Assembly: GCA_902624785.1 (NCBI GenBank)
Contig: CACNYU010000002.1
Span: 16,007 to 80,006, forward strand
DNA length: 64,000 nt
Reading direction: 5' to 3'
Source: an uncultured Prochlorococcus sp.
Lineage (GTDB): Bacteria; Cyanobacteriota; Cyanobacteriia; PCC-6307; Cyanobiaceae
Position numbers and translations under genes: made by a program. The notes beneath the pieces were generated by a model that made no database searches, was not told the DNA's origin, and was given only the letters and a program-made list of their open reading frames with translations. Shown here one piece after another: positions 44,094 to 52,940 of this stretch. How positions within the stretch are numbered: the first letter of the stretch is position 1; every line of letters starts with the position of its first letter.

Positions 44094-44894
44094 ATGCCTA
44101 CAAAGATTAACTATTTATTAGGAATTTTACTATCTCTAGCAATACTAATTTTTAGTAAACCATCTTTCGCTCTTAATAATCCAGAGCTTTTGCCTGAAGT
44201 AAATTCACCAGTCCTCGATTTAGCTAGAATATTAAGTCCTAAACAAAAAGAAGTGCTAGAAAAGAATTTAAATATATTTGAGAAAGAAAGCGGATGGAAA
44301 ATAAAGTATCTTTCGCAATTTGAAAGTAATCCTGGGCTTGCGATCAAAGATTATTGGAATCTTGATGAATTAAGTCTTCTTATAGTTGCTGATCCCAGAG
44401 GAGGTAATTTATTAAATTTTAATGTAGGAGAAGCATATTTCTCATTTCTACCAAGATTATTTTGGGTTGAACTTCAGACAAGATTTGGGAATCAATATTA
44501 CGTTCGTGATAACGGAGAGGATGGAGCGGTGCTTGATGCTATAAATTCTGTGAAAGTTTGCTTGGAAAGAGGTGGATGTCAAGTGGTTCCTGGATTTACT
44601 AAAGAACAATATATTTGGACATTATGCACCTCTATCCTAGGTGGTTTAGTAGCAGGATTTTCCGCTGCGCCTAGGAAAGACAAAGAATTTATCTCAATTG
44701 GTTTTCTTGCTCTTTTATCACCTCTTTGGGGAATGCTCTTTGGAGTTTTTGGCTTGGCTCCAATTATTACAAGATCATCAGAAATAATGCCTTTATTTAA
44801 AAATAGTCTTGCATTCTCGGCTGCAGCAATTGGTGGATATCTTTTATCCCAAACTCTTTTCTCTCGTTACAGAGAACCTAAAAAATTCGAGTGA
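44094..44894 (+). CDS. TPM-domain (Psb32/TLP18.3-like) membrane protein
   Basis: 266 residues. Signal peptide or anchor (to ~residue 26), then a TPM domain (VNSPVLDLARILSPKQKEVLEKNLNIFEKESGWKIKYL... LLIVADPRGGNLLNFNVG), then three or so C-terminal membrane segments. Plant and cyanobacterial relatives act in photosystem II repair in the thylakoid lumen; this one probably faces the lumen or periplasm. Confidence 0.78.
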   Translation: MPTKINYLLGILLSLAILIFSKPSFALNNPELLPEVNSPVLDLARILSPKQKEVLEKNLNIFEKESGWKIKYLSQFESNPGLAIKDYWNLDELSLLIVADPRGGNLLNFNVGEAYFSFLPRLFWVELQTRFGNQYYVRDNGEDGAVLDAINSVKVCLERGGCQVVPGFTKEQYIWTLCTSILGGLVAGFSAAPRKDKEFISIGFLALLSPLWGMLFGVFGLAPIITRSSEIMPLFKNSLAFSAAAIGGYLLSQTLFSRYREPKKFE

Positions 44895-44904
44895 ATAATT
44901 AATA

Positions 44905-45750
44905 TCAATTAGCTTTAAATAACATATTCTCACTAAAAATATCTCCCAATTCCGTATACCATCTTTGAGAAATATAACTTAACTTATTATCTTGAAATTC
45001 AATCCAAGAGAAATTTATGATTATTTCATCATTTTCAATTTTTTTATATCTTGGAACGACAGCACAATTAAGATAAGCAGTTCCTCTTTTATCTACGACA
45101 AACATCTTTCTTTCACCTAGATTTCTTTTTAATTGATTATGAGTATGACCAAAAATCACAAGATCTAACTTCCTTTCTTTTTGAATTCTTGATATTGCCA
45201 AAGATAAATCTCTATCACCCCAATCCATTGCAGGAACTTTCCAGTCTTTTCCACAAATACTTTCTGGTTCAGATCCCAGACCTGAAGGACCAGAATGGGC
45301 AATAATCATAAGAGGAAGCTCTATACGAGCATTTTCATAACAACTAATAATCCTTTTTACTGAATCTTCCTCGGTTAAAGGACCGTAAACTCCTATCATC
45401 TCTTTAGATAAAAAGTAACCTCCTCCTGAACTACATGGTCTTGCTCCAATAATATTTAATTGATTATTAAAAATTTTTAACTTCCACCCACAATATTTAT
45501 CTTGAAGAATCCTAATTTGTTTTAGTAGGATTTCGCCAGATTTATCGCGACCCCTATCATGATTACCGAGAATCACAAATGATGGAATTTCTAAACAATT
45601 AATCTTTTTCAATATTTTTATATTCCCGTCTGAAATATCTCCAACGAATAAAACGATATCAGGCTTGTTTTTTGATAAGATGCTGACATCTACCTCAGAC
45701 CATAGTCCATGACAATCTCCAACAACAGCAATCTTAAAATTTGACAGAAT
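44905..45750 (-). CDS. Metallophosphoesterase with apparent non-canonical start
   Basis: Starting at TTG 45612 would remove the first metal motifs. The frame continues upstream and encodes KIAVVGDCHG and VGDISDGN, then GNHDRG, IAHSG and FGHTHNQ, a complete calcineurin-like site. Between the upstream in-frame stop and AVVGDCHG there is no ATG, GTG or TTG; ATT (45750), CTG (45747) or ATA (45759) must serve, or a frameshift exists. I place the start at ATT 45750 (281 residues). Substrate unknown; TIGR04168-like. Divergent from nadA, which has the same problem. Confidence 0.75.
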   Translation of the reverse strand: MLSNFKIAVVGDCHGLWSEVDVSILSKNKPDIVLFVGDISDGNIKILKKINCLEIPSFVILGNHDRGRDKSGEILLKQIRILQDKYCGWKLKIFNNQLNIIGARPCSSGGGYFLSKEMIGVYGPLTEEDSVKRIISCYENARIELPLMIIAHSGPSGLGSEPESICGKDWKVPAMDWGDRDLSLAISRIQKERKLDLVIFGHTHNQLKRNLGERKMFVVDKRGTAYLNCAVVPRYKKIENDEIIINFSWIEFQDNKLSYISQRWYTELGDIFSENMLFKAN

Positions 45751-45799
45751 TTTTTCTATTTGATCATATAATTAATAAAATACATTTTAAATCCTAACC

Positions 45800-46762
45800 A
45801 TTACAACTTCTACAGCTAATAAAGAATCTACCAGAACTGAAGAAGAATTAATTTCTGAGATAAAGACTTTATGCAAAAATTCAAATGCCATAATTCTTGC
45901 TCACTACTACCAGGCGCCTGAGATTCAAGACATAGCAGATTTTATTGGTGACTCATTAGAGTTATCAAGAAAAGCTGCAAACACTGATGCAGATGTAATT
46001 ATCTTTTGTGGTGTTCACTTTATGGCTGAAACTGCAAAAATACTTTGTCCGGATAAAACAGTTTTATTACCAGATATAGATGCTGGATGTTCATTGGCAA
46101 ATGACTGTCCTGCAGATGAATTTCAGAAATTTAGAGAAGATAATCCAGGACATTTCGTAGTCAGTTATATTAATTGTACAGCTGAAGTAAAGGCTCAAAG
46201 TGATCTTATATGCACTAGTAGTAATGCAGTTGCATTAGTAAATAAACTTCCAAAAGACAAAAAGATAATTTTTGCACCTGATCAAAATTTAGGGAGATGG
46301 GTACAGAAAAACTCAGGAAGAAAACTTAAGCTTTGGCCAGGAAGTTGCATCGTTCACGAAACTTTTAGTGAAGAAGCCCTACTAAAATTAAAAATTGAAA
46401 ATCCTAACGCAAAGGTAGTAGCTCATCCAGAATGCAGTCAGAATTTATTAAATTTAGCTGACTATATAGGCTCTACCAGCAAATTATTAGATTTCATAAG
46501 CAGCGATAATTCAACAACATTTATGGTGCTTACTGAACCAGGAATAATTCATCAAATGAAGAGGAAAGAACCAAAAAAGAATTTTATAGAGGTACCTGAT
46601 TTAGAAGGCTGCAAATGTAATGAATGTCCTTATATGAAATTAAATACACTAGAAAAAATTTTAGATTGCTTAAAAAATAATTATCCTTCTATTGAGTTAC
46701 CACCTGAAATTATAGAAAAGGCATATAAACCCATAAAAAAAATGTTAGATATGAGTTTTTAA
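45800..46762 (+). CDS. nadA: Quinolinate synthase NadA with apparent ATT start
   Basis: 320 residues from ATT at 45800. The first ATG (46022) would delete the N-terminal third, including AHYYQAPEIQDIADFIGDSLELS. An in-frame stop lies at 45788, and only ATC, CTA, ACC, ATT separate it from the protein. The [4Fe-4S] cysteines are in PDIDAGCSLA, AHPECSQN and GCKCNECPYM. Makes quinolinate from iminoaspartate and DHAP in NAD synthesis. The end overlaps convergent ctp by 18 bases. Confidence 0.88.
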   Translation: MTTSTANKESTRTEEELISEIKTLCKNSNAIILAHYYQAPEIQDIADFIGDSLELSRKAANTDADVIIFCGVHFMAETAKILCPDKTVLLPDIDAGCSLANDCPADEFQKFREDNPGHFVVSYINCTAEVKAQSDLICTSSNAVALVNKLPKDKKIIFAPDQNLGRWVQKNSGRKLKLWPGSCIVHETFSEEALLKLKIENPNAKVVAHPECSQNLLNLADYIGSTSKLLDFISSDNSTTFMVLTEPGIIHQMKRKEPKKNFIEVPDLEGCKCNECPYMKLNTLEKILDCLKNNYPSIELPPEIIEKAYKPIKKMLDMSF

Positions 46763-48097
46763 TAATCTTCTCTTTTTTGGGTTATCCAAAGCAACATTAA
46801 GATTAGTTGAATTAGGGACGAAGCTAATATTTGTGCCTTTATTTTTTATAAGTTTTATTAAAACATTTTCTCCAACTTTATATTGTTTATCTCTTCTTGT
46901 ACCTATCTCATTTTGAAGTATAGGATTTACATTCATATTCACTTGTACATCAGGCGTAATTCCAAATTTATTTATATCAATGCCATTTGGAGTTAAATAT
47001 TTTGCCACTGTAACTGTTAAGCCTGAACCATCTACAAGTGATCTCATTGACTGAACAAGACCTTTTCCAAAAGTTTTTTTACCAACTAGTTTACCTCTAA
47101 AATTATCTCTTATAGCACCCGAAACAATTTCACTAGCACTAGCTGAACCCTCATTAACGAGCACGACTAATGGTTTATTAGTTAAAGCACTACCATTAGC
47201 TTTTTTTACTTCTTTTAAACCATTTTTGGATAATGTAGTCACGATTACGCCCTCATCAATAAATTGCCTAGAAATTTCAACACTTGAATCTAACAAACCA
47301 CCAGGGTTACTCCTTAAATCAAGGATATATCCAGAGACATTTTTAGTTTCGTAATCAAGAAGCACTTTTTTTAAATCTTTTGAAGCATTTGCATTAAATT
47401 GCTTAATACGTACATAACCAATTAAAAAACCTTTTTTTGAAGAATTTATCTTACTTGAAACTGACTTTATCTCGATTTTTTTTCTTACAAGAGTTTTATT
47501 GATAATAGTTCCATTCCTCAAAATCTCTAAATCAACCTTCGTACCTTTCTTACCTCGAATTAATTTAACAGCTCCCTCAATATCTAAACTTTTTGTTGAA
47601 ATATTATCTATAGAAATAATCTTATCTTTTGCTTGGATTCCAGATTCAGAGGCTGGTGAACCCTCAATTGGAGAAATAATAACAAGAAATCCTGATTCAG
47701 AGTCTTTTAGGATTTGAATACCTACACCTGTTAATTCTCCCGCAGTATCTATTCTCATCTCATTAAATTGTTTAGGATCTAAAAATCTTGTATAAGGATC
47801 ATTTAAATTCTCTAACATCTCTCTAATAGCAATATATGCATCATCAGCATTAGGATAATTTTCTTTAAGTAATTTCTTTCTCAATTTAATCCAATTAGAC
47901 TTATTAAATTCACCCTCTGAATCTAAAAAATCTCTATATATAATTTGCCATACATGATCAATGACTTCCTTATTACTATTTTTTAAAATCGAAGATTCAA
48001 TTGAATTTGTGAAGATTATACCTGAGAATATCAATGGCAATAAAAAAAAATTATTTCTTTTAAAGATATTTTTAAATTTCAAATGCGACGTAAACAT
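46745..48097 (-). CDS. Carboxyl-terminal processing protease (S41)
   Basis: 450 residues. N-terminal signal anchor (~residues 16-32), PDZ domain (~120-200, GELTGVGIQIL... GSPASESGIQAKDKI), and S41 protease domain with LRSNPGG, NEGSASASEIVSGAIRDN (nucleophile Ser ~320) and KKTFGKG (Lys ~345). Cyanobacterial relatives mature D1 of photosystem II or process other exported proteins; which one is not decided here. Confidence 0.9.
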   Translation of the reverse strand: MFTSHLKFKNIFKRNNFFLLPLIFSGIIFTNSIESSILKNSNKEVIDHVWQIIYRDFLDSEGEFNKSNWIKLRKKLLKENYPNADDAYIAIREMLENLNDPYTRFLDPKQFNEMRIDTAGELTGVGIQILKDSESGFLVIISPIEGSPASESGIQAKDKIISIDNISTKSLDIEGAVKLIRGKKGTKVDLEILRNGTIINKTLVRKKIEIKSVSSKINSSKKGFLIGYVRIKQFNANASKDLKKVLLDYETKNVSGYILDLRSNPGGLLDSSVEISRQFIDEGVIVTTLSKNGLKEVKKANGSALTNKPLVVLVNEGSASASEIVSGAIRDNFRGKLVGKKTFGKGLVQSMRSLVDGSGLTVTVAKYLTPNGIDINKFGITPDVQVNMNVNPILQNEIGTRRDKQYKVGENVLIKLIKNKGTNISFVPNSTNLNVALDNPKKRRLLKTHI

Positions 48098-48144
48098 AAT
48101 AATAATAGATTATACTTTTTTTAATAAATTTGTTAGTGAAATAT

Positions 48145-49365
48145 TTACTCAGGATCAATCCATTTCCCATCATCTTTAATAAGTTGAATTAATGCTTTTA
48201 CGCCCTCATCTTCCGGAACTCTTCTAATTTCTTCTTTTCTCCTATATAGAGCAATAGTACCTTTTCCCTTCCCAACGTATCCGTAATCTGCATCTGCCAT
48301 CTCACCTGGTCCATTAACGATACAACCCATTACAGCAATATCAAGTCCAGTTAAGTGAGATGTAGCATTTCTTACTTTATCAACAACTTCTTCGAGATTA
48401 AAAAGAGTTCTACCACAACTGGGGCAACTAATATATTCAACCATTGTCTTTCTGAGCCCCAATGATTGTAAAATTGAGTATCCAACAGGTATCTCTTTCT
48501 CTGGAGCTTCTGTTAAAGAAACTCTTATGGTATCTCCAAGTCCTTCAGCTAGAAGGGTAGCGATTCCAGCTGTACTTTTTATACGGCCATAATCACCATC
48601 TCCTGCTTCAGTCACACCTAAATGAAGTGGATAATTATAGCCTTCACTATCTAATCTATCCGCAATCATTCTATAGGCCGCCATCATAACTGGTGCTCTC
48701 GATGCTTTCATTGAAATTATAATGTTATGAAAATCAAGTTCATCGCAAATCTTCACAAATTCCATCGCAGACTCAGTCATCCCTAAGGGAGTATCACCAT
48801 AAGTGAAAAGCATTCTCTCTGATAAAGATCCATGATTAACTCCAATCCTTAAAGCTTTGTCTTGTGACTTTAAAACTTCTACTAAGGGTGTAAATCTTTT
48901 TAAAATAGTTTTTTTAATTGAGTCAAATTCTTCAAAACTATATTCAGTTCTTGATGGATCTGATTTCTCAAATACAAACAAACCTGGATTAATTCTTACT
49001 TTATCAACATGTTTGGCTACTTCCATAGCTATTTTCATCCCATTATGATGTACATCAGCAACTAGAGGTGTATTAATACCATTATCTCTTAACTTTTTCT
49101 TTATTTCCCCAACAGCTTTTGCATGTGCTATGGATGGTACCGTTAATCTTACTATTTCACAATCTACATCATGCAGTCTTTTGATAGCTAAGGCTGCATT
49201 TTCAACGTCCATAGTATCTTCATTTATCATAGATTGTATCCTTACTGGATGTTCACTACCTATACCTATATCTCCAACCATTACTGTTTTTGTTATCCTT
49301 CTCTCTATCTGAGTAGAATACCTTTTGGATATATTATTAACTTCTTTTGATTTAGTTAAAGACAT
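48145..49365 (-). CDS. ispG: 4-hydroxy-3-methylbut-2-enyl diphosphate synthase IspG
   Basis: 406 residues: TIM-barrel start ([33 protein letters not shown]-like segment) and [4Fe-4S] cysteines in SCPSCGRT plus GCIVNGPGE. Converts MEcPP to HMBPP in the plastid-type MEP isoprenoid pathway, with ferredoxin as likely donor. It lies 34 bases downstream of the glycosylase gene on the same strand and upstream of the protease gene. Confidence 0.95.
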   Translation of the reverse strand: MSLTKSKEVNNISKRYSTQIERRITKTVMVGDIGIGSEHPVRIQSMINEDTMDVENAALAIKRLHDVDCEIVRLTVPSIAHAKAVGEIKKKLRDNGINTPLVADVHHNGMKIAMEVAKHVDKVRINPGLFVFEKSDPSRTEYSFEEFDSIKKTILKRFTPLVEVLKSQDKALRIGVNHGSLSERMLFTYGDTPLGMTESAMEFVKICDELDFHNIIISMKASRAPVMMAAYRMIADRLDSEGYNYPLHLGVTEAGDGDYGRIKSTAGIATLLAEGLGDTIRVSLTEAPEKEIPVGYSILQSLGLRKTMVEYISCPSCGRTLFNLEEVVDKVRNATSHLTGLDIAVMGCIVNGPGEMADADYGYVGKGKGTIALYRRKEEIRRVPEDEGVKALIQLIKDDGKWIDPE

Positions 49366-49399
49366 GAAACTTTAGGTATTCAGGTTGAAACCTACTTAA

Positions 49400-49903
49400 T
49401 TATAAATTATATAATTTATTTCTAACATTCTGAAGATCTTTTAACGTCAATCCGTAAGGATTATTAATTTCATTTTGTGAAAATCTCAATAAGTAAGAAG
49501 GATGAAATATTGGAATATATTCTATTCCTTCTAAATTAAAGCATTTACCTCTAAGTTTAGATATTGGTTTATTCACTTCAAGAATAGTCTTCATAGCAGT
49601 AGAGCCTGCTAAAACAACGACTTTAGGATTAACTAACTTTATTTGTTGAATTAGCCAAGGTTTATGAATAGAAATTTCATTGGGAGTTGGTTTTCTGTTC
49701 CTTGGAGGTCTGCACTTGATTACATTACAGAAATAAACTTCTTCATAAATATTAATTCCAGAAACTTCCAATAAATTCTTCAGAAACTTTCCTGATTTAC
49801 CTACAAAAGGTTTACCTTCCAAATCTTCCTGAGCCCCTGGAGCTTCACCAACGACCACTAAATTACCAAAAATATTTCCAGATCCAACAACTAATCTATT
49901 CAA
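49400..49903 (-). CDS. Family-4-like uracil-DNA glycosylase, Fe-S ligands altered
   Basis: 167 residues, TTG start (an upstream extension without a canonical start reaches an earlier Cys pair). Active-site motifs VVVGEAPGAQEDLEGKPFVG and HPSYLLR are those of family 4/5 UDGs; NVIKCRPPRNRKPTPNEI keeps one cluster Cys. Where others have a second Cys (..ACRPF) this has HKPWL, and the N-terminal pair is truncated or out of place, so the usual 4Fe-4S cluster may be missing. Base-excision repair role inferred. Confidence 0.8.
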   Translation of the reverse strand: MNRLVVGSGNIFGNLVVVGEAPGAQEDLEGKPFVGKSGKFLKNLLEVSGINIYEEVYFCNVIKCRPPRNRKPTPNEISIHKPWLIQQIKLVNPKVVVLAGSTAMKTILEVNKPISKLRGKCFNLEGIEYIPIFHPSYLLRFSQNEINNPYGLTLKDLQNVRNKLYNL

Positions 49904-50122
49904 AACCTTACAAGTAATATCTATACAAACTTAATAAATATTTTCTAATTTAGTATAGATAATTAATAGAATTAAAAATTTTTTCTATTCCACCTAAGTT
50001 AATTAATAAAAAATATTGAAAAATTAAGAAAAATTATAAAAAAAGAGCATACAGTCGCAATATTATTTATTCTTTTTAAAGGTAATAAAATTAAAAGGTG
50101 ATTTCAAGTCACTTTATAGAAA

Positions 50123-51301
50123 ATGAGTGAAGAATTACTATCAAAGCGGGCACTTACTATCGAACCTTCACTTACACTTGAAATAAGTGCCAAAGCAAAA
50201 AAACTTGCAGCAGAAGGTAAAGATATATGTAATCTAAGCGCAGGTGAACCAGATTTTGATGCTCCTGAAGAGGTTATTTCGGCGACAAGTAAGGCCATAT
50301 TCGATGGATATACTAAATATGGGCCAGCAGCTGGAAACCTAGAATTGCGAAATGCCATCGCGAATAAAATAGGACTCCAAAACAATATTAAATATGATTT
50401 TGAGAATATCTTGATAACCAATGGTGCAAAACAAGCTATCTATAATTTATTTCAAATTCTTTTAAATGAAGGCGATGAAGTAATTATTCCTTCGCCATAT
50501 TGGCTCAGTTACCCTCAGATTGTAAAGCTAGCTGGAGGTAAACCTATATTCCTAGAAACCTCTCCAAAGAATGGTTTTAAGATTGATGTAGAACAACTCA
50601 AAGATAAAATATGTTCAAAAACAAAATTTATAATAATAAATTCGCCTAATAACCCAACAGGTAAAGTACTTAGTGAGAACGAGTTACTTGAAATAATAGA
50701 AACCATAAGAAATTATGAACAAATTAATATATTATCTGATGAAATTTATGAATTAATTCTAAAAAATAAAGTTAATCATATACCTTTAGTTTCATTAGCG
50801 AAAGATTTAGAAGATAGAATTTATACAGTTAATGGTTTTGCAAAAGGTTGGGCTATGACTGGATGGAGGGTAGGTTATTTAGCTGGAAGAAAAGATGTAA
50901 TAAAAGCAGCCTCATCCTTACAAAGTCAAAGTACTAGTAATGTATGTTCATTTGTGCAGAAAGGTGCAATTGAAGCATTAAAAATTAAAAAAGAATATTT
51001 TGAAAAAATCAATTTGATTTACGATGAAAGGAGACAAGTACTTTCAAAAGGTCTTAAAGATATAGAAAATATTTATTTAAACCCTCCAAATGGAGCATTT
51101 TACGCATTTCCACAACTACCAAATTCAAATATCTCGTCAGTTGATTTTTGTAAAAAAGCTCTCGAAGATTTTGGCTTAGTTGTTGTTCCTGGGAAGGCTT
51201 TTGGTAATGATCAATGTATTAGAATTTCCTGTGCTAGTTCAAAATCTAATATTCTGGACGGGCTAAAAAGATTAAAAAATGCAATTAACACACTTTATTA
51301 A
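50123..51301 (+). CDS. aspC: Aspartate aminotransferase (class I/II, PLP)
   Basis: 392 residues. PLP lysine K241 in NGFAKGWAMTGWRVGYL, SAGEPDFDAPEEV, NSPNNPTGKV, LSDEIYE. Matches the bacterial 1b aspartate/prephenate aminotransferases. Its stop directly precedes the phnD ATG, so a transcriptional link with the phosphonate transporter is possible, though functionally unrelated. Confidence 0.9.
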   Translation: MSEELLSKRALTIEPSLTLEISAKAKKLAAEGKDICNLSAGEPDFDAPEEVISATSKAIFDGYTKYGPAAGNLELRNAIANKIGLQNNIKYDFENILITNGAKQAIYNLFQILLNEGDEVIIPSPYWLSYPQIVKLAGGKPIFLETSPKNGFKIDVEQLKDKICSKTKFIIINSPNNPTGKVLSENELLEIIETIRNYEQINILSDEIYELILKNKVNHIPLVSLAKDLEDRIYTVNGFAKGWAMTGWRVGYLAGRKDVIKAASSLQSQSTSNVCSFVQKGAIEALKIKKEYFEKINLIYDERRQVLSKGLKDIENIYLNPPNGAFYAFPQLPNSNISSVDFCKKALEDFGLVVVPGKAFGNDQCIRISCASSKSNILDGLKRLKNAINTLY

Positions 51302-52198
51302 ATGAATAAATTTATTAAAGAATTTATCTTACCAAGTTTTCTTTTCCTTTCAGTTTTTAGTTCATCGATAAAAGCTGAGAATAATATATTAAAAATTGGA
51401 GCTATTCCTGATCAGAATCAAGAGATGTTAGACAGGAGATTTTATACATTATCTAAAGAATTATCAAAGCAATTAAATGTGGAGGTAAAATATGTTCCAG
51501 TTATTAATTATGTTGGAGCAGTAACGGGTTTTAGAACAAAAAATCTAGACTTAGTTTGGTTTGGAGGATTAACTGGAGTTCAAGCAAGATTACAAACAAA
51601 GAATTCAATAGTAATAGCACAGAGAGACATAGACAAAGAATTTAAAAGTGTATTTATAGTCAACAAGAAATTAAACTTGCCCCCCGCTAAAAAATTAAGT
51701 GACCTAAAAAGTTTAAGAAATCTTAGATTCACTTTCGGCTCTGAAAATTCAACTTCAGGGAGATTAATGCCAGAATATTTTTTAAATATTGCAGGTGTAA
51801 AAACTTCCGAATTTAAAAGTAAGAAGCCTGGATTCAGTGGCAGCCATGACGCCACTATAGCTTTAGTAAATAGCGGAGCTTATGAGGCAGGCGCTTTGAA
51901 CAAACAAATTTTTGAAAACAATTTAAAAAATAATCCTAAAAGGACTAAAAATATCGATGTTTTTTTTGTAACGCCAAGTTACGTTGATTATCATTGGCTA
52001 TCACAGGGAGATTTAGATGAGAAATTTTATAAAGGTTTTACAAAAAAAATGAAAAAAGTGATATTAAATTTAAATGAAAACAACCCCAATCATAAAATAA
52101 TATTAGAAATGTTTAATGCTAAAAAGTTTATTAATAGTGATGCTAAACAGTATAAAAATATTGAAGAAATTGGGAGAAAATTAAAAAAAATCAGATGA
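51302..52198 (+). CDS. phnD: Phosphonate/phosphate-type substrate-binding protein PhnD
   Basis: 298 residues. Signal peptide ending near SSSIKAEN (residue ~26), then the PhnD fold: LKIGAIPDQNQEMLDRRFYTLSKEL, GLTGVQARL, TFGSENSTSGRLMPEYF, SGSHDATIALVNSGAYEAGAL. Ligand may be phosphonate, phosphite or phosphate; sequence alone does not say. Its stop overlaps phnC start by 4 bases. Confidence 0.87.
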   Translation: MNKFIKEFILPSFLFLSVFSSSIKAENNILKIGAIPDQNQEMLDRRFYTLSKELSKQLNVEVKYVPVINYVGAVTGFRTKNLDLVWFGGLTGVQARLQTKNSIVIAQRDIDKEFKSVFIVNKKLNLPPAKKLSDLKSLRNLRFTFGSENSTSGRLMPEYFLNIAGVKTSEFKSKKPGFSGSHDATIALVNSGAYEAGALNKQIFENNLKNNPKRTKNIDVFFVTPSYVDYHWLSQGDLDEKFYKGFTKKMKKVILNLNENNPNHKIILEMFNAKKFINSDAKQYKNIEEIGRKLKKIR

Positions 52199-52932
52199 AA
52201 AGTCTCATAGAATTGAATAATATTTCGTTTCAATATAATAACAATAATAAAATACTTAAAAATATAAATTTAAAAATAAATGAAGGAGAAAAGATTGCTT
52301 TAATTGGAAAAAGTGGTGCAGGAAAAACGACATTAATTTCAATTTTAAATGGTACGAAAAGGCAAACTAATGGAGACATAAAAATTTATGATAAAGGTTT
52401 TAATAATCTTGATAATTCGAAAAAAAGGAAAATTGGAACAATTTGGCAAGATTTAAGATTAATAGATGATCTTTCTGCTGAGCAAAATGTAAATTGTGGT
52501 TTATTTAGTAATCAAAATCTAATTTTTACTTTAAAAAATTTATTAAATATAAGTACATTTCTTAAAGCTCATAAATGCATGGAATTATGTCAAATAAACT
52601 CAAGTATTTATTCAAGAAATTTAAAAAATTTATCAGGAGGACAGAAACAAAGAGTAGCTATTTCAAGATCAATAATACAAGAACCTGAAATATTATTTGC
52701 TGATGAACCTTTTAATAATCTAGATCCTAGATCATGTAATTACTTAAAAAATCTTTTTATTTCAAGATTAAATAACTATAAAATTAAATTACCAAATACT
52801 ATTTTATTCTCCCTTCATAAGATAGATCTAATAGATGGTTTTACAAGAGTTATTGGTTTAAAAAATGGAGAAATTTATTTTGATATCCCAAGAGATAAAT
52901 TAATCGAATCTGATCTTGAAAATATATATTAA
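52195..52932 (+). CDS. phnC: Phosphonate-type ABC ATPase PhnC
   Basis: 245 residues. Walker A IGKSGAGKTT, signature LSGGQKQR, Walker B ILFADEPFNNLD. The Walker B and D-loop are PhnC-like. Overlaps phnD by 4 bases and lies 8 bases before phnE; the three form an operon. Confidence 0.88.
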   Translation: MKSLIELNNISFQYNNNNKILKNINLKINEGEKIALIGKSGAGKTTLISILNGTKRQTNGDIKIYDKGFNNLDNSKKRKIGTIWQDLRLIDDLSAEQNVNCGLFSNQNLIFTLKNLLNISTFLKAHKCMELCQINSSIYSRNLKNLSGGQKQRVAISRSIIQEPEILFADEPFNNLDPRSCNYLKNLFISRLNNYKIKLPNTILFSLHKIDLIDGFTRVIGLKNGEIYFDIPRDKLIESDLENIY

Positions 52933-52940
52933 ATAATAAA

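Noticed and set aside
45610-45612. TTG as start of the metallophosphoesterase
   Set aside because: It would delete the GDCHG and GDISDGN metal motifs, which are in the same open frame upstream.
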